From: Ruminococcaceae bacterium UBA1865
GTDB taxonomy: Bacteria; Bacillota; Clostridia; Oscillospirales; Acutalibacteraceae
NCBI GenBank assembly: GCA_002338255.1
Contig: DDHX01000012.1
Location: 1-14,775, forward strand
Length of the DNA: 14,775 nt
Reading direction: 5' to 3'
This document shows, piece by piece, positions 5,777 to 13,108 of the stretch (position 1 is its first letter; each line of letters opens with the position of its first letter). A program made the translations under genes and the position numbers. The notes beneath the pieces are model-generated. The model had not been told where the DNA came from and did no database searches. It worked only from the letters and a program-made list of their open reading frames with translations.

Positions 5777-7576
5777 ATGAAAGAAAAAACTTTAAGCTTC
5801 ATTTCAGCCCATAAGAAGATATTGATTATTATCGCTTCGTGCGCAGTTCTGGGGGCGGCAATTCTAACAACCGTTCTGCTTTATGTCAATCAGAATAAGG
5901 CGTCGAATACCGCAACCTACCGTGAGTACAGTGCAACAAAAGGAAATGTAACCGTGGGAACAAGCGAAAGCGGTACTGTTACCCTTGATCAGGTTACGGT
6001 TTCGTTTCCCGTGGATGTGACCATTGACAGTGTCCTTGTCAAGCCGGGTTACGAAGTCAAGTCCGGTGAAGCGCTTGTCAAACTCAACCAGAACAGCATA
6101 ACCGATTCAACGGCAGACTCGATCAACAAGCTTGCGACGGCAAAGATTTCGCTTCAACAGGCACTGGCAGATCAAACCAATAAATTGAATGCAGCAAAAC
6201 TGACTTATCAAACCAGCCTTGCCAACGCAGACTATGCTTCCACTGAACAGGCGCTGACGAAGGAACAAATTCAAAATGACATTACTTCGGCGCAAGCCTC
6301 ACTGGCTGATAAACAGACCAGCCTAACGAAATATCAAGCGCTTCAATCGAGTTTTCCGGCGGATTACGCAAAGCTCACAGAGCTGAAAAAGTGGCGTGAC
6401 GATGCGAAAACGCAGCTAACAAGTTTTCAAACGCAGCTGACGACTTATCAATCAGACCATAAGGCAGTGCTTGATAAGCTAAGCGTATTGAAAAGCGCGA
6501 AAGACACGGCCGGCGCCAACTGGACTTATGCCAAGGCGAATCCCAACGGAGCCGATGTGAATGGTGACGAAGAGGGCATCTATACCGACGCGAAGGATGC
6601 ATACAACGAGTATTACGATTATATCAAGACCACAGCGCAGGGGCAGGAGGATTTACAGTCCAAGATTTCACTGTATTCTGCGGAAGCGGATAATTATTCC
6701 TCTACTTATGACGATTACAACACCACTTTTACGCAAAAATACGGTGCAACAGCCACAGCCGATCAACTTGCTTCCACCGTGGCATCACTTCAGTCGGACG
6801 TTTCAACCGCCAAGTTTAATTTGGAAAAGGCGCAGAAGTCTTCAACAAACAGCCTGAATCAGGCCAGTCAAAAACTGCAGAGCAACCTAAATGATGGCTA
6901 CGGTGCACAAACAACGTATGACCTGACAAGCGAGCAGCTTTCACAATCAGTAAAAACGCAGCAATCAACCTATGACAGCCTCAAAAGGCAGCTTGACGAT
7001 GTGCAAAGCGCCATCAACGGTGATGGAAGTATTACTGCCCCCTGCGACGGTGTTATTGTTTCGGTTGCCTACACCGCCGGCAGCAGTGTGAAAGCAAGCC
7101 AAACAATCGTGACGATTGCAAAGCCGTCCGCCGTCAGTCTTGCCGTTTCCCTTTCGGAAGAAGATATTGCCGATGTCAAAATAGGGCAGGCAGCAGAAAT
7201 TACGCTTACCGCCTATGAAGGCCAGACCTTCGACGCCACGGTCGAAAGCATCGCTGCTTCACCGTCCCGTACCGGTTCTGCATCGGTTACCTATACTGTT
7301 ACCGCTAAAATGAATGCGGATAATACCGCTCAGGTGTATACGGGTATGAGTGGAGAAGTAACCCTTATCAAGAAAGAAAAGAAAGATGTGCTCTATGTAG
7401 CCGATCAAGCCATAACCTTTGAGAATGGTGTGTCAAGTGTGCTTGTGAAAAGTGCGGACGGTACACAAAAGAAGACTACCGTCACGACCGGGTTTTCCAA
7501 TGGCCGCTATGTCGAGATCCTCAGCGGTCTGAAAGAAGGGGACACCGTTCTGGTTGAAAGTACGGTGACAAAATGA
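5777..7576 (+). CDS. MacA/HlyD-type efflux adaptor with very long coiled coil
   Basis: This 599-residue protein is the extracytoplasmic adaptor of a split MacAB-type ABC exporter. A membrane segment spans residues 15-37. Two lipoyl-like half-motifs (about 76-105 and 418-450) flank an alanine-, glutamine- and lysine-rich alpha-helical hairpin of ~300 residues. The C-terminal part (about 450-599) has the beta-barrel and membrane-proximal pattern (ALAVSLSEEDIADV-like region, GMSGEVTLI, GLKEGDTVLVES). MacA and YknX are around 370-380 residues, so the hairpin is unusually long. Near the expected hairpin tip, residues 260-271 (DVNGDEEGIYTD) resemble a dockerin or EF-hand calcium loop. The start is set by GGAGG 6 nt upstream. 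The stop overlaps the next start by 4 bp (ATGA), indicating translational coupling. First gene of a five-gene operon. Confidence 0.9.
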   Translation: MKEKTLSFISAHKKILIIIASCAVLGAAILTTVLLYVNQNKASNTATYREYSATKGNVTVGTSESGTVTLDQVTVSFPVDVTIDSVLVKPGYEVKSGEALVKLNQNSITDSTADSINKLATAKISLQQALADQTNKLNAAKLTYQTSLANADYASTEQALTKEQIQNDITSAQASLADKQTSLTKYQALQSSFPADYAKLTELKKWRDDAKTQLTSFQTQLTTYQSDHKAVLDKLSVLKSAKDTAGANWTYAKANPNGADVNGDEEGIYTDAKDAYNEYYDYIKTTAQGQEDLQSKISLYSAEADNYSSTYDDYNTTFTQKYGATATADQLASTVASLQSDVSTAKFNLEKAQKSSTNSLNQASQKLQSNLNDGYGAQTTYDLTSEQLSQSVKTQQSTYDSLKRQLDDVQSAINGDGSITAPCDGVIVSVAYTAGSSVKASQTIVTIAKPSAVSLAVSLSEEDIADVKIGQAAEITLTAYEGQTFDATVESIAASPSRTGSASVTYTVTAKMNADNTAQVYTGMSGEVTLIKKEKKDVLYVADQAITFENGVSSVLVKSADGTQKKTTVTTGFSNGRYVEILSGLKEGDTVLVESTVTK

Positions 7577-8916
7577 GATTCAGTGAAATACTCCATTTAG
7601 TGTGGATGAATATCACGGAGAATAAAACGAAGGTGCTGCTGACTTCTCTGGGGGTAATTGTCGGCGCGGCAACCATTGTGCTTGTAATTGCGATTGGGCA
7701 CGGGGGAGAAGTGGATGTGCAGGAGCAGTTCAAAACCCTGAATGTTGGTGCCATTCAAGTCTCCGTCAGTACTTCGGCCGATATGGCGGATGCAATAGCC
7801 GGCGGGATGCCCGCTGGGATGCCCGGTGAAGCTGCAGGAGGAAACAACACAACAAGGCAGCAGGGAGGTTTTCCAAGTGGTGGATTTCCGGGCGGCGGAA
7901 CGTCGTGGGCACAGGCTGGCGGCCGTGCTGCAACCGCACAAAAAGGTGTCACCCTGACTACCACGGATGTTGACGATATTACGTCCCTCGTGCCTGATGT
8001 TACCTCTGCTTCCATTATTACAAGCGGAACAGGTGCGGTGCTTACAGACGATTTGGACGCGGAAACGGATGAAACGATTGTAGGCTGCCTGCCCGAATAT
8101 CAGAGCATCAGCAATCTCGAACTGCTCACAGGTGATTTTATCACGCAGGACGATCAGGACGGCAAATCCAAGGTTGCTGTCGTTGGCTATAATCTTGCAA
8201 AAACACTTTTTGGCGGTGCTTATGCCGCCGAAGGTGGCGTAATGACTATTGAAGGAAAAACCTATGATGTAGTGGGCGTGCTTGCTTCAATGGGCACAGT
8301 GTCTTCCGGAATCAGCCCTGACGACTCCATCTACCTTCCGTATTCGACAGCACAAAAATTTGTTTTAGGCAGTACCGCGACCCCGACCATCACCGCCATT
8401 GCTTCCGATGTGACACAGGTTTCTGCGGTAATGGCAAACATTAAGACTGTACTGACTGAAAATTATCCCAAAGGGCAATTTACTCTGACCGATGCGGGAA
8501 GCGAAATGGAGGCGGCTACAACCTCAGCAAATACGCTTTCCATGCTTTTAATCGCTGTGGCAATCATTGTATTTATTGTAGGCGGAATCGGTATTATGAA
8601 TGTGCTTTTCGTTTCAGTGCAGGAACGCACACAGGAAATCGGTATTTTGAAAGCGCTCGGATGCAATAAGCGTGAAATTTTATTGGAATTTTTGGCAGAA
8701 GCAAATATGATTGGCACCTTTGGCGGTATTGTCGGGGTGGCTGCCGGTTTCGCACTGGTACCTGTTTTGCGCATGACCGGTATGACGGTTGAACCCCTTG
8801 CCATCGGTGGTGTACTCGCACTTGTTTTCGCAATTGTAACAGGAACAGTCTTTGGCTTTTATCCTGCGTACAAGGCAGCGCAGCTAACGCCGATTGAAGC
8901 CTTGTCACAGGAATAA
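7573..8916 (+). CDS. MacB-like ABC transporter permease (FtsX/MacB core)
   Basis: This 447-residue membrane subunit has the MacB topology: a first transmembrane segment at about 23-45 (VIVGAATIVLVIAIG), a large extracytoplasmic core (about 47-315), then three C-terminal segments of the FtsX type (about 320-345, 375-395, 410-435). The TM2 region MLLIAVAIIVFIVGGIGIMN and the following QERTQEIGILKALG motif are standard for the family, as is the end AYKAAQLTPIEAL. It has no ATPase domain, which is a separate gene here. The core carries a Gly/Pro/Gln-rich insertion at about residues 75-124. It should couple ATP hydrolysis in the cytosol to movement of its extracytoplasmic domain and the adaptor. 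The start overlaps the adaptor stop by 4 bp. Confidence 0.93.
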   Translation: MRFSEILHLVWMNITENKTKVLLTSLGVIVGAATIVLVIAIGHGGEVDVQEQFKTLNVGAIQVSVSTSADMADAIAGGMPAGMPGEAAGGNNTTRQQGGFPSGGFPGGGTSWAQAGGRAATAQKGVTLTTTDVDDITSLVPDVTSASIITSGTGAVLTDDLDAETDETIVGCLPEYQSISNLELLTGDFITQDDQDGKSKVAVVGYNLAKTLFGGAYAAEGGVMTIEGKTYDVVGVLASMGTVSSGISPDDSIYLPYSTAQKFVLGSTATPTITAIASDVTQVSAVMANIKTVLTENYPKGQFTLTDAGSEMEAATTSANTLSMLLIAVAIIVFIVGGIGIMNVLFVSVQERTQEIGILKALGCNKREILLEFLAEANMIGTFGGIVGVAAGFALVPVLRMTGMTVEPLAIGGVLALVFAIVTGTVFGFYPAYKAAQLTPIEALSQE

Positions 8917-8928
8917 CAGGAGGGCGTA

Positions 8929-9687
8929 ATGAAAATTTTAAGTAGAGTAATTTGTATTTGCATAGTTTTTGCCATGGCGGCAACTTCACTAACGGGATGT
9001 TCATCAAAAAATTCTTCTTCCGAGGCGGCAGATGGAACACAATCTTCAGCCGGGCGACAGGGCGGGGGTAACTGGCAGGGAGGAGGTAATCGAGAAAATG
9101 GCACAGAGAGCGGCGCTCCATCGCAGAGTGCGGGAGACAGCACACAAAACGGAGGTGTACCACAGCAAGGCGGCACTGCGGGCGGAACGTCTTCATCGCA
9201 GAACCAGATTTTAGGAACAGTAACCTCCATTATCGGCAACGAAGTTGAACTGGCAGTCGGAACCCAGTCAAGCGATCAAAGCTCTTCAAAACTAACCGCT
9301 ACCGGTGAAACTAAAACGCTGTTGATCCCGGTTGGCCTTTCCCTCTCCAGTTCATTCAGCGGTACCGGTATTGCGGGCGCATTTCCAGCAGGAGGCAACA
9401 CGGCTGTCAGTGGCAGCAACGCAATGCCGGGTGGCAACGCCGCAGGAGGCACCGGAACAGCGGCAGCAGGTACGTCAAGAACCGGAACCGGCACAACGAC
9501 GAGAAGCGCAGGTAATACAACTGCGAGGTCCACGACCGGAGCGGCTACCAAAACTTCCGGTACAGCTGCAACTACAAAACGGACCAGTGACTTTTCCACT
9601 ATTACAAAAGGAATGGTTCTGCGAATTACACAAAGGATGATTAACGGGACTTTGACTATTGTCAGGGTGGCCATTGTTTCAAAATAA
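8929..9687 (+). CDS. Gly/Thr-rich lipoprotein of the export operon
   Basis: This 252-residue protein begins with a lipoprotein signal peptide ending in the lipobox LTGC (C24), so it should be anchored to the outer face of the membrane. After it come a Ser/Gly/Gln/Asn-rich stretch (about 25-90), a short ordered block ILGTVTSIIGNEVELAVG (about 94-111), TGETKTLLIPVGLSL, then a Gly/Ala/Thr-rich run with evenly spaced Arg and Lys (about 140-222), and a final ordered block GMVLRITQRM...LTIVRVAIVSK. The two ordered blocks may form one small beta domain interrupted by a low-complexity insertion (inference). I recall similar uncharacterised clostridial proteins beside MacB-like transporters but cannot name a family. 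The start is supported by AGGAGG 6 nt upstream, and it lies 12 bp after the permease. Confidence 0.75.
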   Translation: MKILSRVICICIVFAMAATSLTGCSSKNSSSEAADGTQSSAGRQGGGNWQGGGNRENGTESGAPSQSAGDSTQNGGVPQQGGTAGGTSSSQNQILGTVTSIIGNEVELAVGTQSSDQSSSKLTATGETKTLLIPVGLSLSSSFSGTGIAGAFPAGGNTAVSGSNAMPGGNAAGGTGTAAAGTSRTGTGTTTRSAGNTTARSTTGAATKTSGTAATTKRTSDFSTITKGMVLRITQRMINGTLTIVRVAIVSK

Positions 9688-9703
9688 GCGAAAGGGGGTG
9701 CCT

Positions 9704-10417
9704 ATGATGGAAAACATTATTAAAATGGACAAAATTCATAAATGGTATAAAGTCGGCGGCGGCACTCTTGATGTGTTAAAACACGTTTCGCTCGATGTGG
9801 AAGAGGGCGAGTATCTCGCAATTCTCGGACCGTCCGGTTCGGGAAAAAGTACACTGATGAATATTGTAGGTTGTATGGACAGCTTTCAGGAGGGCGAGTA
9901 CTACCTTACCGGGCAGCCGGTACACACAATGAAGGACGCTCAGCTGACGCACCTGCGCAATCAACAGATTGGATTTATATTCCAAAAATATCATTTGATA
10001 CAAAAATATAATGTACTTCAGAATACCATGATGCCTCTTTTAATTCGCGGAATGTCCCGCAAGGAGGCGACAGAGATTTCAATGGAAAAATTAGAAATGC
10101 TGGAGATGGCTGACCGTATCCATCATAAACCAAACGAGTTGTCCGGAGGGCAGCAGCAAAGAGTCGCGATTGCCCGCGCACTGGTTGGAAAACCGAAGCT
10201 GCTGTTGGCTGATGAACCGACCGGTGCGCTCGATTCCGCGACGGGCAGGGAGGTGCTGAAGCTTTTTGCTCAGCTTCATGAGATGGGCAATACCATCGTC
10301 ATGATTACGCATGATCTCAAAGTTGCGAGTTATGCGAAGCGCGTGATAAAAATTATAGATGGTGAGCTTTTCGAGAACGAAAACTTTGATACAGAATCCA
10401 ATCCGGGGAGGAATTAG
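9704..10417 (+). CDS. MacB/LolD-type ABC transporter ATP-binding protein
   Basis: This 237-residue cytosolic ATPase powers the exporter. All ABC motifs are present: Walker [10 protein letters not shown] (42-50), Q-loop FIFQKYHLI, signature [15 protein letters not shown], Walker [13 protein letters not shown] and the H-loop MITHDLKVA. The sequence [13 protein letters not shown] is typical of the MacB/LolD/FtsE group. In Gram-negative MacB this domain is fused to the permease; here it is separate and encoded two genes after it. The start at 9704 follows AAAGGGGGTG; the frame is open 15 codons further upstream into the end of the lipoprotein gene, but without an initiation signal. The stop is one base before the next ATG. 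Confidence 0.95.
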   Translation: MMENIIKMDKIHKWYKVGGGTLDVLKHVSLDVEEGEYLAILGPSGSGKSTLMNIVGCMDSFQEGEYYLTGQPVHTMKDAQLTHLRNQQIGFIFQKYHLIQKYNVLQNTMMPLLIRGMSRKEATEISMEKLEMLEMADRIHHKPNELSGGQQQRVAIARALVGKPKLLLADEPTGALDSATGREVLKLFAQLHEMGNTIVMITHDLKVASYAKRVIKIIDGELFENENFDTESNPGRN

Positions 10418-10418
10418 C

Positions 10419-11045
10419 ATGAAAAAATGCAGAGCAGCAGTATTGATTTCGATTATTGCGTTGATATTTGCCGGATTTTCCACAGCTGTTTGCGCGTATG
10501 CGGCCAGCACCGAAGAAAGCAGCACTTCTTCGGTTACTTTGAACGCCGTTACGCTTGCCGAGCATACAAGTTATACCAGCGATGAATATTTTGGAGTCAT
10601 TCATTTGAGTGTTGACAATAAAAGTGTGGTCGCGGCCACAACGGACACACAGGGGCATGTTGTTATGACAGCGGTCGGCTCCGGCAGCACCACGGTAAGG
10701 TACTGGTTTAAGTCTGTGGATTCGAGTGATTGGACGAGCGCGGCTGTTCCGATTACGGTTTCCGGAACAGCGGTTTCCGCTTCGGCAACGGTTTCCTCCG
10801 GCCTTGTATTTCCGCAAACCAGCCTCATTGTTGCAAAAGGCAGCGAGTATACGATGACCGGGATTACGCTCAACGGTACTTCTGTGGAGGCCAGCCAGCT
10901 TTTGTGGGTTGCATCAACAAGCGCGGTCATTACTGTCGAGCCAAATACCGGAAAAGTCACCGCTGTCGGAGCGGGCACGGCGGTGCTTTATGCCATTGAC
11001 CCCGCAACCAAAGCTGCCGCAAGCATCAGTCTATCGGTGTATTAA
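10419..11045 (+). CDS. Secreted protein with bacterial Ig-like (Big2) domains
   Basis: This 208-residue protein has a classic signal peptide (KKCR, hydrophobic core, cleavage near AYA-AS after residue 28) and no membrane anchor or sortase motif, so it should be released or wall-associated. Two Ig-like modules follow: a weaker one at about 35-118 (VDNKSVVAATTDTQG...VGSGSTTVRY) and a clear Big2 module at about 119-208 with LLWVASTSAVITVEPNTGKVTAVGAGTAVLYA. Big2 domains are carbohydrate- or protein-binding beta sandwiches common in cell-surface proteins. Its ATG lies one base after the ATPase stop, with GGGGAGGA as ribosome binding site inside that gene, so it belongs to the operon. Such a component is not part of known MacAB systems; it may be a partner or cargo of the pump. 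Confidence 0.85.
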   Translation: MKKCRAAVLISIIALIFAGFSTAVCAYAASTEESSTSSVTLNAVTLAEHTSYTSDEYFGVIHLSVDNKSVVAATTDTQGHVVMTAVGSGSTTVRYWFKSVDSSDWTSAAVPITVSGTAVSASATVSSGLVFPQTSLIVAKGSEYTMTGITLNGTSVEASQLLWVASTSAVITVEPNTGKVTAVGAGTAVLYAIDPATKAAASISLSVY

Positions 11046-11091
11046 TTTCAATATGCCGGTTTTTAAATATAAATTTTGCAAGTGGTATGAG

Positions 11092-11136
11092 AAAGCTTTA
11101 AGGCTGTGGTTGAAAACTACAGCCTTAAAGCTTTTG
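11092..11136 (+). terminator. Rho-independent terminator of the export operon
   Basis: A ~20-bp stem (11092-11111 with 11115-11134, one G-U pair) with a 3-nt loop ends in CTTTT. The A-rich 5' flank could also allow termination on the other strand. It closes the operon that starts at 5777. Confidence 0.88.
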
Positions 11137-11225
11137 TAAATTGAGACAATAAAAATTTTTGATTCATATATTAGGCGTGTTCAGTGCAATAAAGAAATTT
11201 AATACTTGTGCTTGCAATTTTGATG

Positions 11226-11254
11226 TTGCAATCCTGCAAATTAAATGATAATAT
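11226..11254 (+). promoter_or_regulatory. Putative promoter of the peptide importer operon
   Basis: TTGCAA (11226-11231) and TAATAT (11249-11254) are 17 bp apart, and TGA just before the -10 makes it extended. TTGCAA-like hexamers also occur at 11212-11217 and (CTGCAA) 11234-11239 and could be operator sites. A start near 11261 gives a leader of ~134 nt. Confidence 0.5.
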
Positions 11255-11270
11255 ATAAACGTTTTAAAGC

Positions 11271-11344
11271 AAAGGCGCTTGACGATTCCTGTTAGGCGTC
11301 TGTATTTTTATTCCGAGCGCTTTTACCTGATAAAGCTTTCAGGT
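11271..11344 (+). other. Structured 5' leader of the importer operon
   Basis: Bases 11271-11279 (one bulge) can pair with 11316-11323, enclosing a GACG/CGTC helix (11281-11284 with 11297-11300). A second hairpin follows: ACCTGA (11325-11330) with TCAGGT (11339-11344). The region between the terminator at 11136 and the CDS at 11395 holds no credible gene. The fold does not match any riboswitch consensus I could recall, including T-box, SAM, cobalamin, c-di-GMP or ZTP. Confidence 0.35.
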
Positions 11345-11394
11345 ATAAAAGTGATGCAGTGAAGAAGAGAATATTATGAAAAGAGGGTTTGTCA

Positions 11395-12984
11395 ATGGGA
11401 AAGAGTACAAAAATATTATCATTCGTGCTTGCCACAGTGATTGCGTGCACGGGTCTGACCGCCTGTTCCGGCACAAGTAAAAGCACCGGATCGGGTACCG
11501 CCGCTTCACAAGAGAGCACCAAAAGCAGAGCTCAGGATACATTGATTTACGCACAGGGCGCCGACCCGAGAGGATTGGATCCGGCGTTGGTTGACGATGG
11601 CGAGTCAGCAAAAATTATGGTAAATATTTATGAAGGTCTTTTAAAATACGATAAGGATTCCACTAAAGTTGGGCCTGCTCTCGCGGAGAGCTGGGACGTC
11701 AGCAAGGACGGACTTACATATACCTTCCATTTGAGAAAAGGCGTTAAGTTCCAAGACGGAACAGATTTTAACGCGGATGCGGTTAAGTTTAACATTGACC
11801 GTCAGCTTGCTCCGAAAGTAACGGAAGATATGGGCTACGCGAGTTTCGTGTACGGCTCTGTCAAGGACGTTGAGGTTGTGGACGCAAATACAGTAAAAAT
11901 CAACATGAAGTCCGCCAGCACACCGTTCCTGAACAATCTTGCCATGAGTTTGGGCGCTCCGATCATCAGCCCCAAAGCGCTGAAGGACAACAACAATAAT
12001 GTCAACGAACACCCCTGCGGCACCGGCCCTTACAAATTTGTAAGCTGGACCAAGAGCCAGAACGTGGTTTTGGTACGCAATGATGAGTACTGGGGTACCA
12101 AAGCATTGACCAAAAATGTAATCTTTAAGTTTATCACTGATAACTCTGCAAGAGTGGTTGCTCTGAGCAATGGCGAAGCAGATGTAATCGACGGCATTGA
12201 CGCTACGGTTGTAAAGCAGATTGAAGGCGCGGGCAATAAAATTTACGAAGCGCCCGGGATGAATATCAACTACATGGCTTACAATACCACAAAAACTCCT
12301 TTCAATGATGCGAAGGTTCGTACCGCACTTTCCCAGGCAATTAACGTGCCTGAACTGGTTAAGAGCCTGTATCAGGGATATGCCGACCCGGCAACCTCTG
12401 TTATGCCTTCCTTCATGCCCGGGTATGACGCAAGCATCAAACAGGTCGCCTTTGACCAGGCTGCCGCGAAAGCTGCGCTGTCCGCTGCAGGGGTCAAGAC
12501 CGTTCATGTAATTACTTATACGAATCCAAGACCGTACAATACGGCAAACGGTCAGGCGCTTGCTGAAGCAATTCAAGGCTACCTGCGCAATGCAGGTGTG
12601 GAAGCAACCATTGATGCCTATGACTGGACCACCTACAAGCAAAAGGTCAAAGCGGGCGATTATGACATCTGCTTCTATGGCTGGACGGGTGACAATGGTG
12701 ACCCGGATAACTTTATGAATCTAATGGCCGACAAGGATCCCACAATGAATGTGGCACGCTACAGCAATGATCAGTACAAGGCCTTAATTACCAAAGGTGT
12801 TGAGACTCCCGCTGGCGATGAGCGCAACAAGATTTACACCGACCTGGAAAAAATGGCTGCAGAAAATGCCGTATGGCTCCCGATTTCCCACGGCAAGACG
12901 CTTTGCGGCTACAGAAGCAATGTCAAAGATTTCTATTATCATATGACCGGCGTTGTATTCCTTTCCGGTGTTTCCAAAAGCTGA
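11395..12984 (+). CDS. Peptide ABC transporter solute-binding lipoprotein (SBP family 5)
   Basis: This 529-residue lipoprotein captures peptides outside the membrane for the importer encoded downstream. The signal peptide ends in lipobox LTAC (C24). The mature part shows the SBP_bac_5 pattern: DPRGLDPALVDDGESA, LAESWDVSKDGLTYTFHLRKGVKFQDGT (entered here as the family block near residues 95-125), YNTTKTPFND, and near the C-terminus GWTGDNGDPDNFMNLM, which closely resembles the dipeptide-binding protein DppA. This makes short peptides the most likely ligand, although nickel, glutathione or opine binders share the fold. The start at 11395 is preferred because AGAGGG lies 7 nt upstream; a TTG six bases earlier is in frame but poorly placed. 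Confidence 0.92.
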   Translation: MGKSTKILSFVLATVIACTGLTACSGTSKSTGSGTAASQESTKSRAQDTLIYAQGADPRGLDPALVDDGESAKIMVNIYEGLLKYDKDSTKVGPALAESWDVSKDGLTYTFHLRKGVKFQDGTDFNADAVKFNIDRQLAPKVTEDMGYASFVYGSVKDVEVVDANTVKINMKSASTPFLNNLAMSLGAPIISPKALKDNNNNVNEHPCGTGPYKFVSWTKSQNVVLVRNDEYWGTKALTKNVIFKFITDNSARVVALSNGEADVIDGIDATVVKQIEGAGNKIYEAPGMNINYMAYNTTKTPFNDAKVRTALSQAINVPELVKSLYQGYADPATSVMPSFMPGYDASIKQVAFDQAAAKAALSAAGVKTVHVITYTNPRPYNTANGQALAEAIQGYLRNAGVEATIDAYDWTTYKQKVKAGDYDICFYGWTGDNGDPDNFMNLMADKDPTMNVARYSNDQYKALITKGVETPAGDERNKIYTDLEKMAAENAVWLPISHGKTLCGYRSNVKDFYYHMTGVVFLSGVSKS

Positions 12985-13035
12985 TTGATATCTGTAGACA
13001 ACGCGGAGATATTTGGCTGGAATTTTATTATCAAG

Positions 13036-13067
13036 TGCCGGAAGTTGCTTAACGACGACTTCCGGCA
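13036..13067 (+). other. Intercistronic hairpin between binding protein and permease genes
   Basis: A 10-bp perfect stem (13036-13045 with 13058-13067) has a 12-nt loop and no clear U tract after it. In binding-protein operons such hairpins often protect the upstream mRNA from 3' decay or cause partial termination, so that the binding protein is made in excess over the permeases. That role is inferred. Confidence 0.55.
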
Positions 13068-13108
13068 TCATCGTTTATATGGAAGATTGCAACGAAAGGT
13101 AGTTAAAC

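Noticed and set aside
6554..6630. Full dockerin domain in the adaptor
   Set aside because: Only one loop-helix unit is seen; dockerins have two, so only a dockerin-like loop is reported.
7597..8015. Minus-strand open frames inside the permease gene
   Set aside because: Antisense shadows of the Gly-rich insertion, with no family resemblance.
8594..9239. Overlapping minus-strand open frames across the permease end and lipoprotein gene
   Set aside because: Their Pro-, Arg- and Cys-rich composition is the reverse reading of Gly/Thr-rich codons; no ribosome binding sites or motifs.
11205..11240. TTGCAA repeats as a CRISPR or transposon end
   Set aside because: Units are only 6 bp with uneven spacing (14 and 8 bp), and no transposase or cas gene is present.
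11376..11480. Upstream frame starting at ATG 11376 before the solute-binding protein
   Set aside because: It overlaps the lipoprotein signal peptide in another frame, and has no domain features.
11641..12642. 333-codon open frame antisense to the solute-binding protein gene
   Set aside because: It lies wholly inside a well-supported gene, has no recognisable domain, signal or initiation site, and is a codon-composition shadow.
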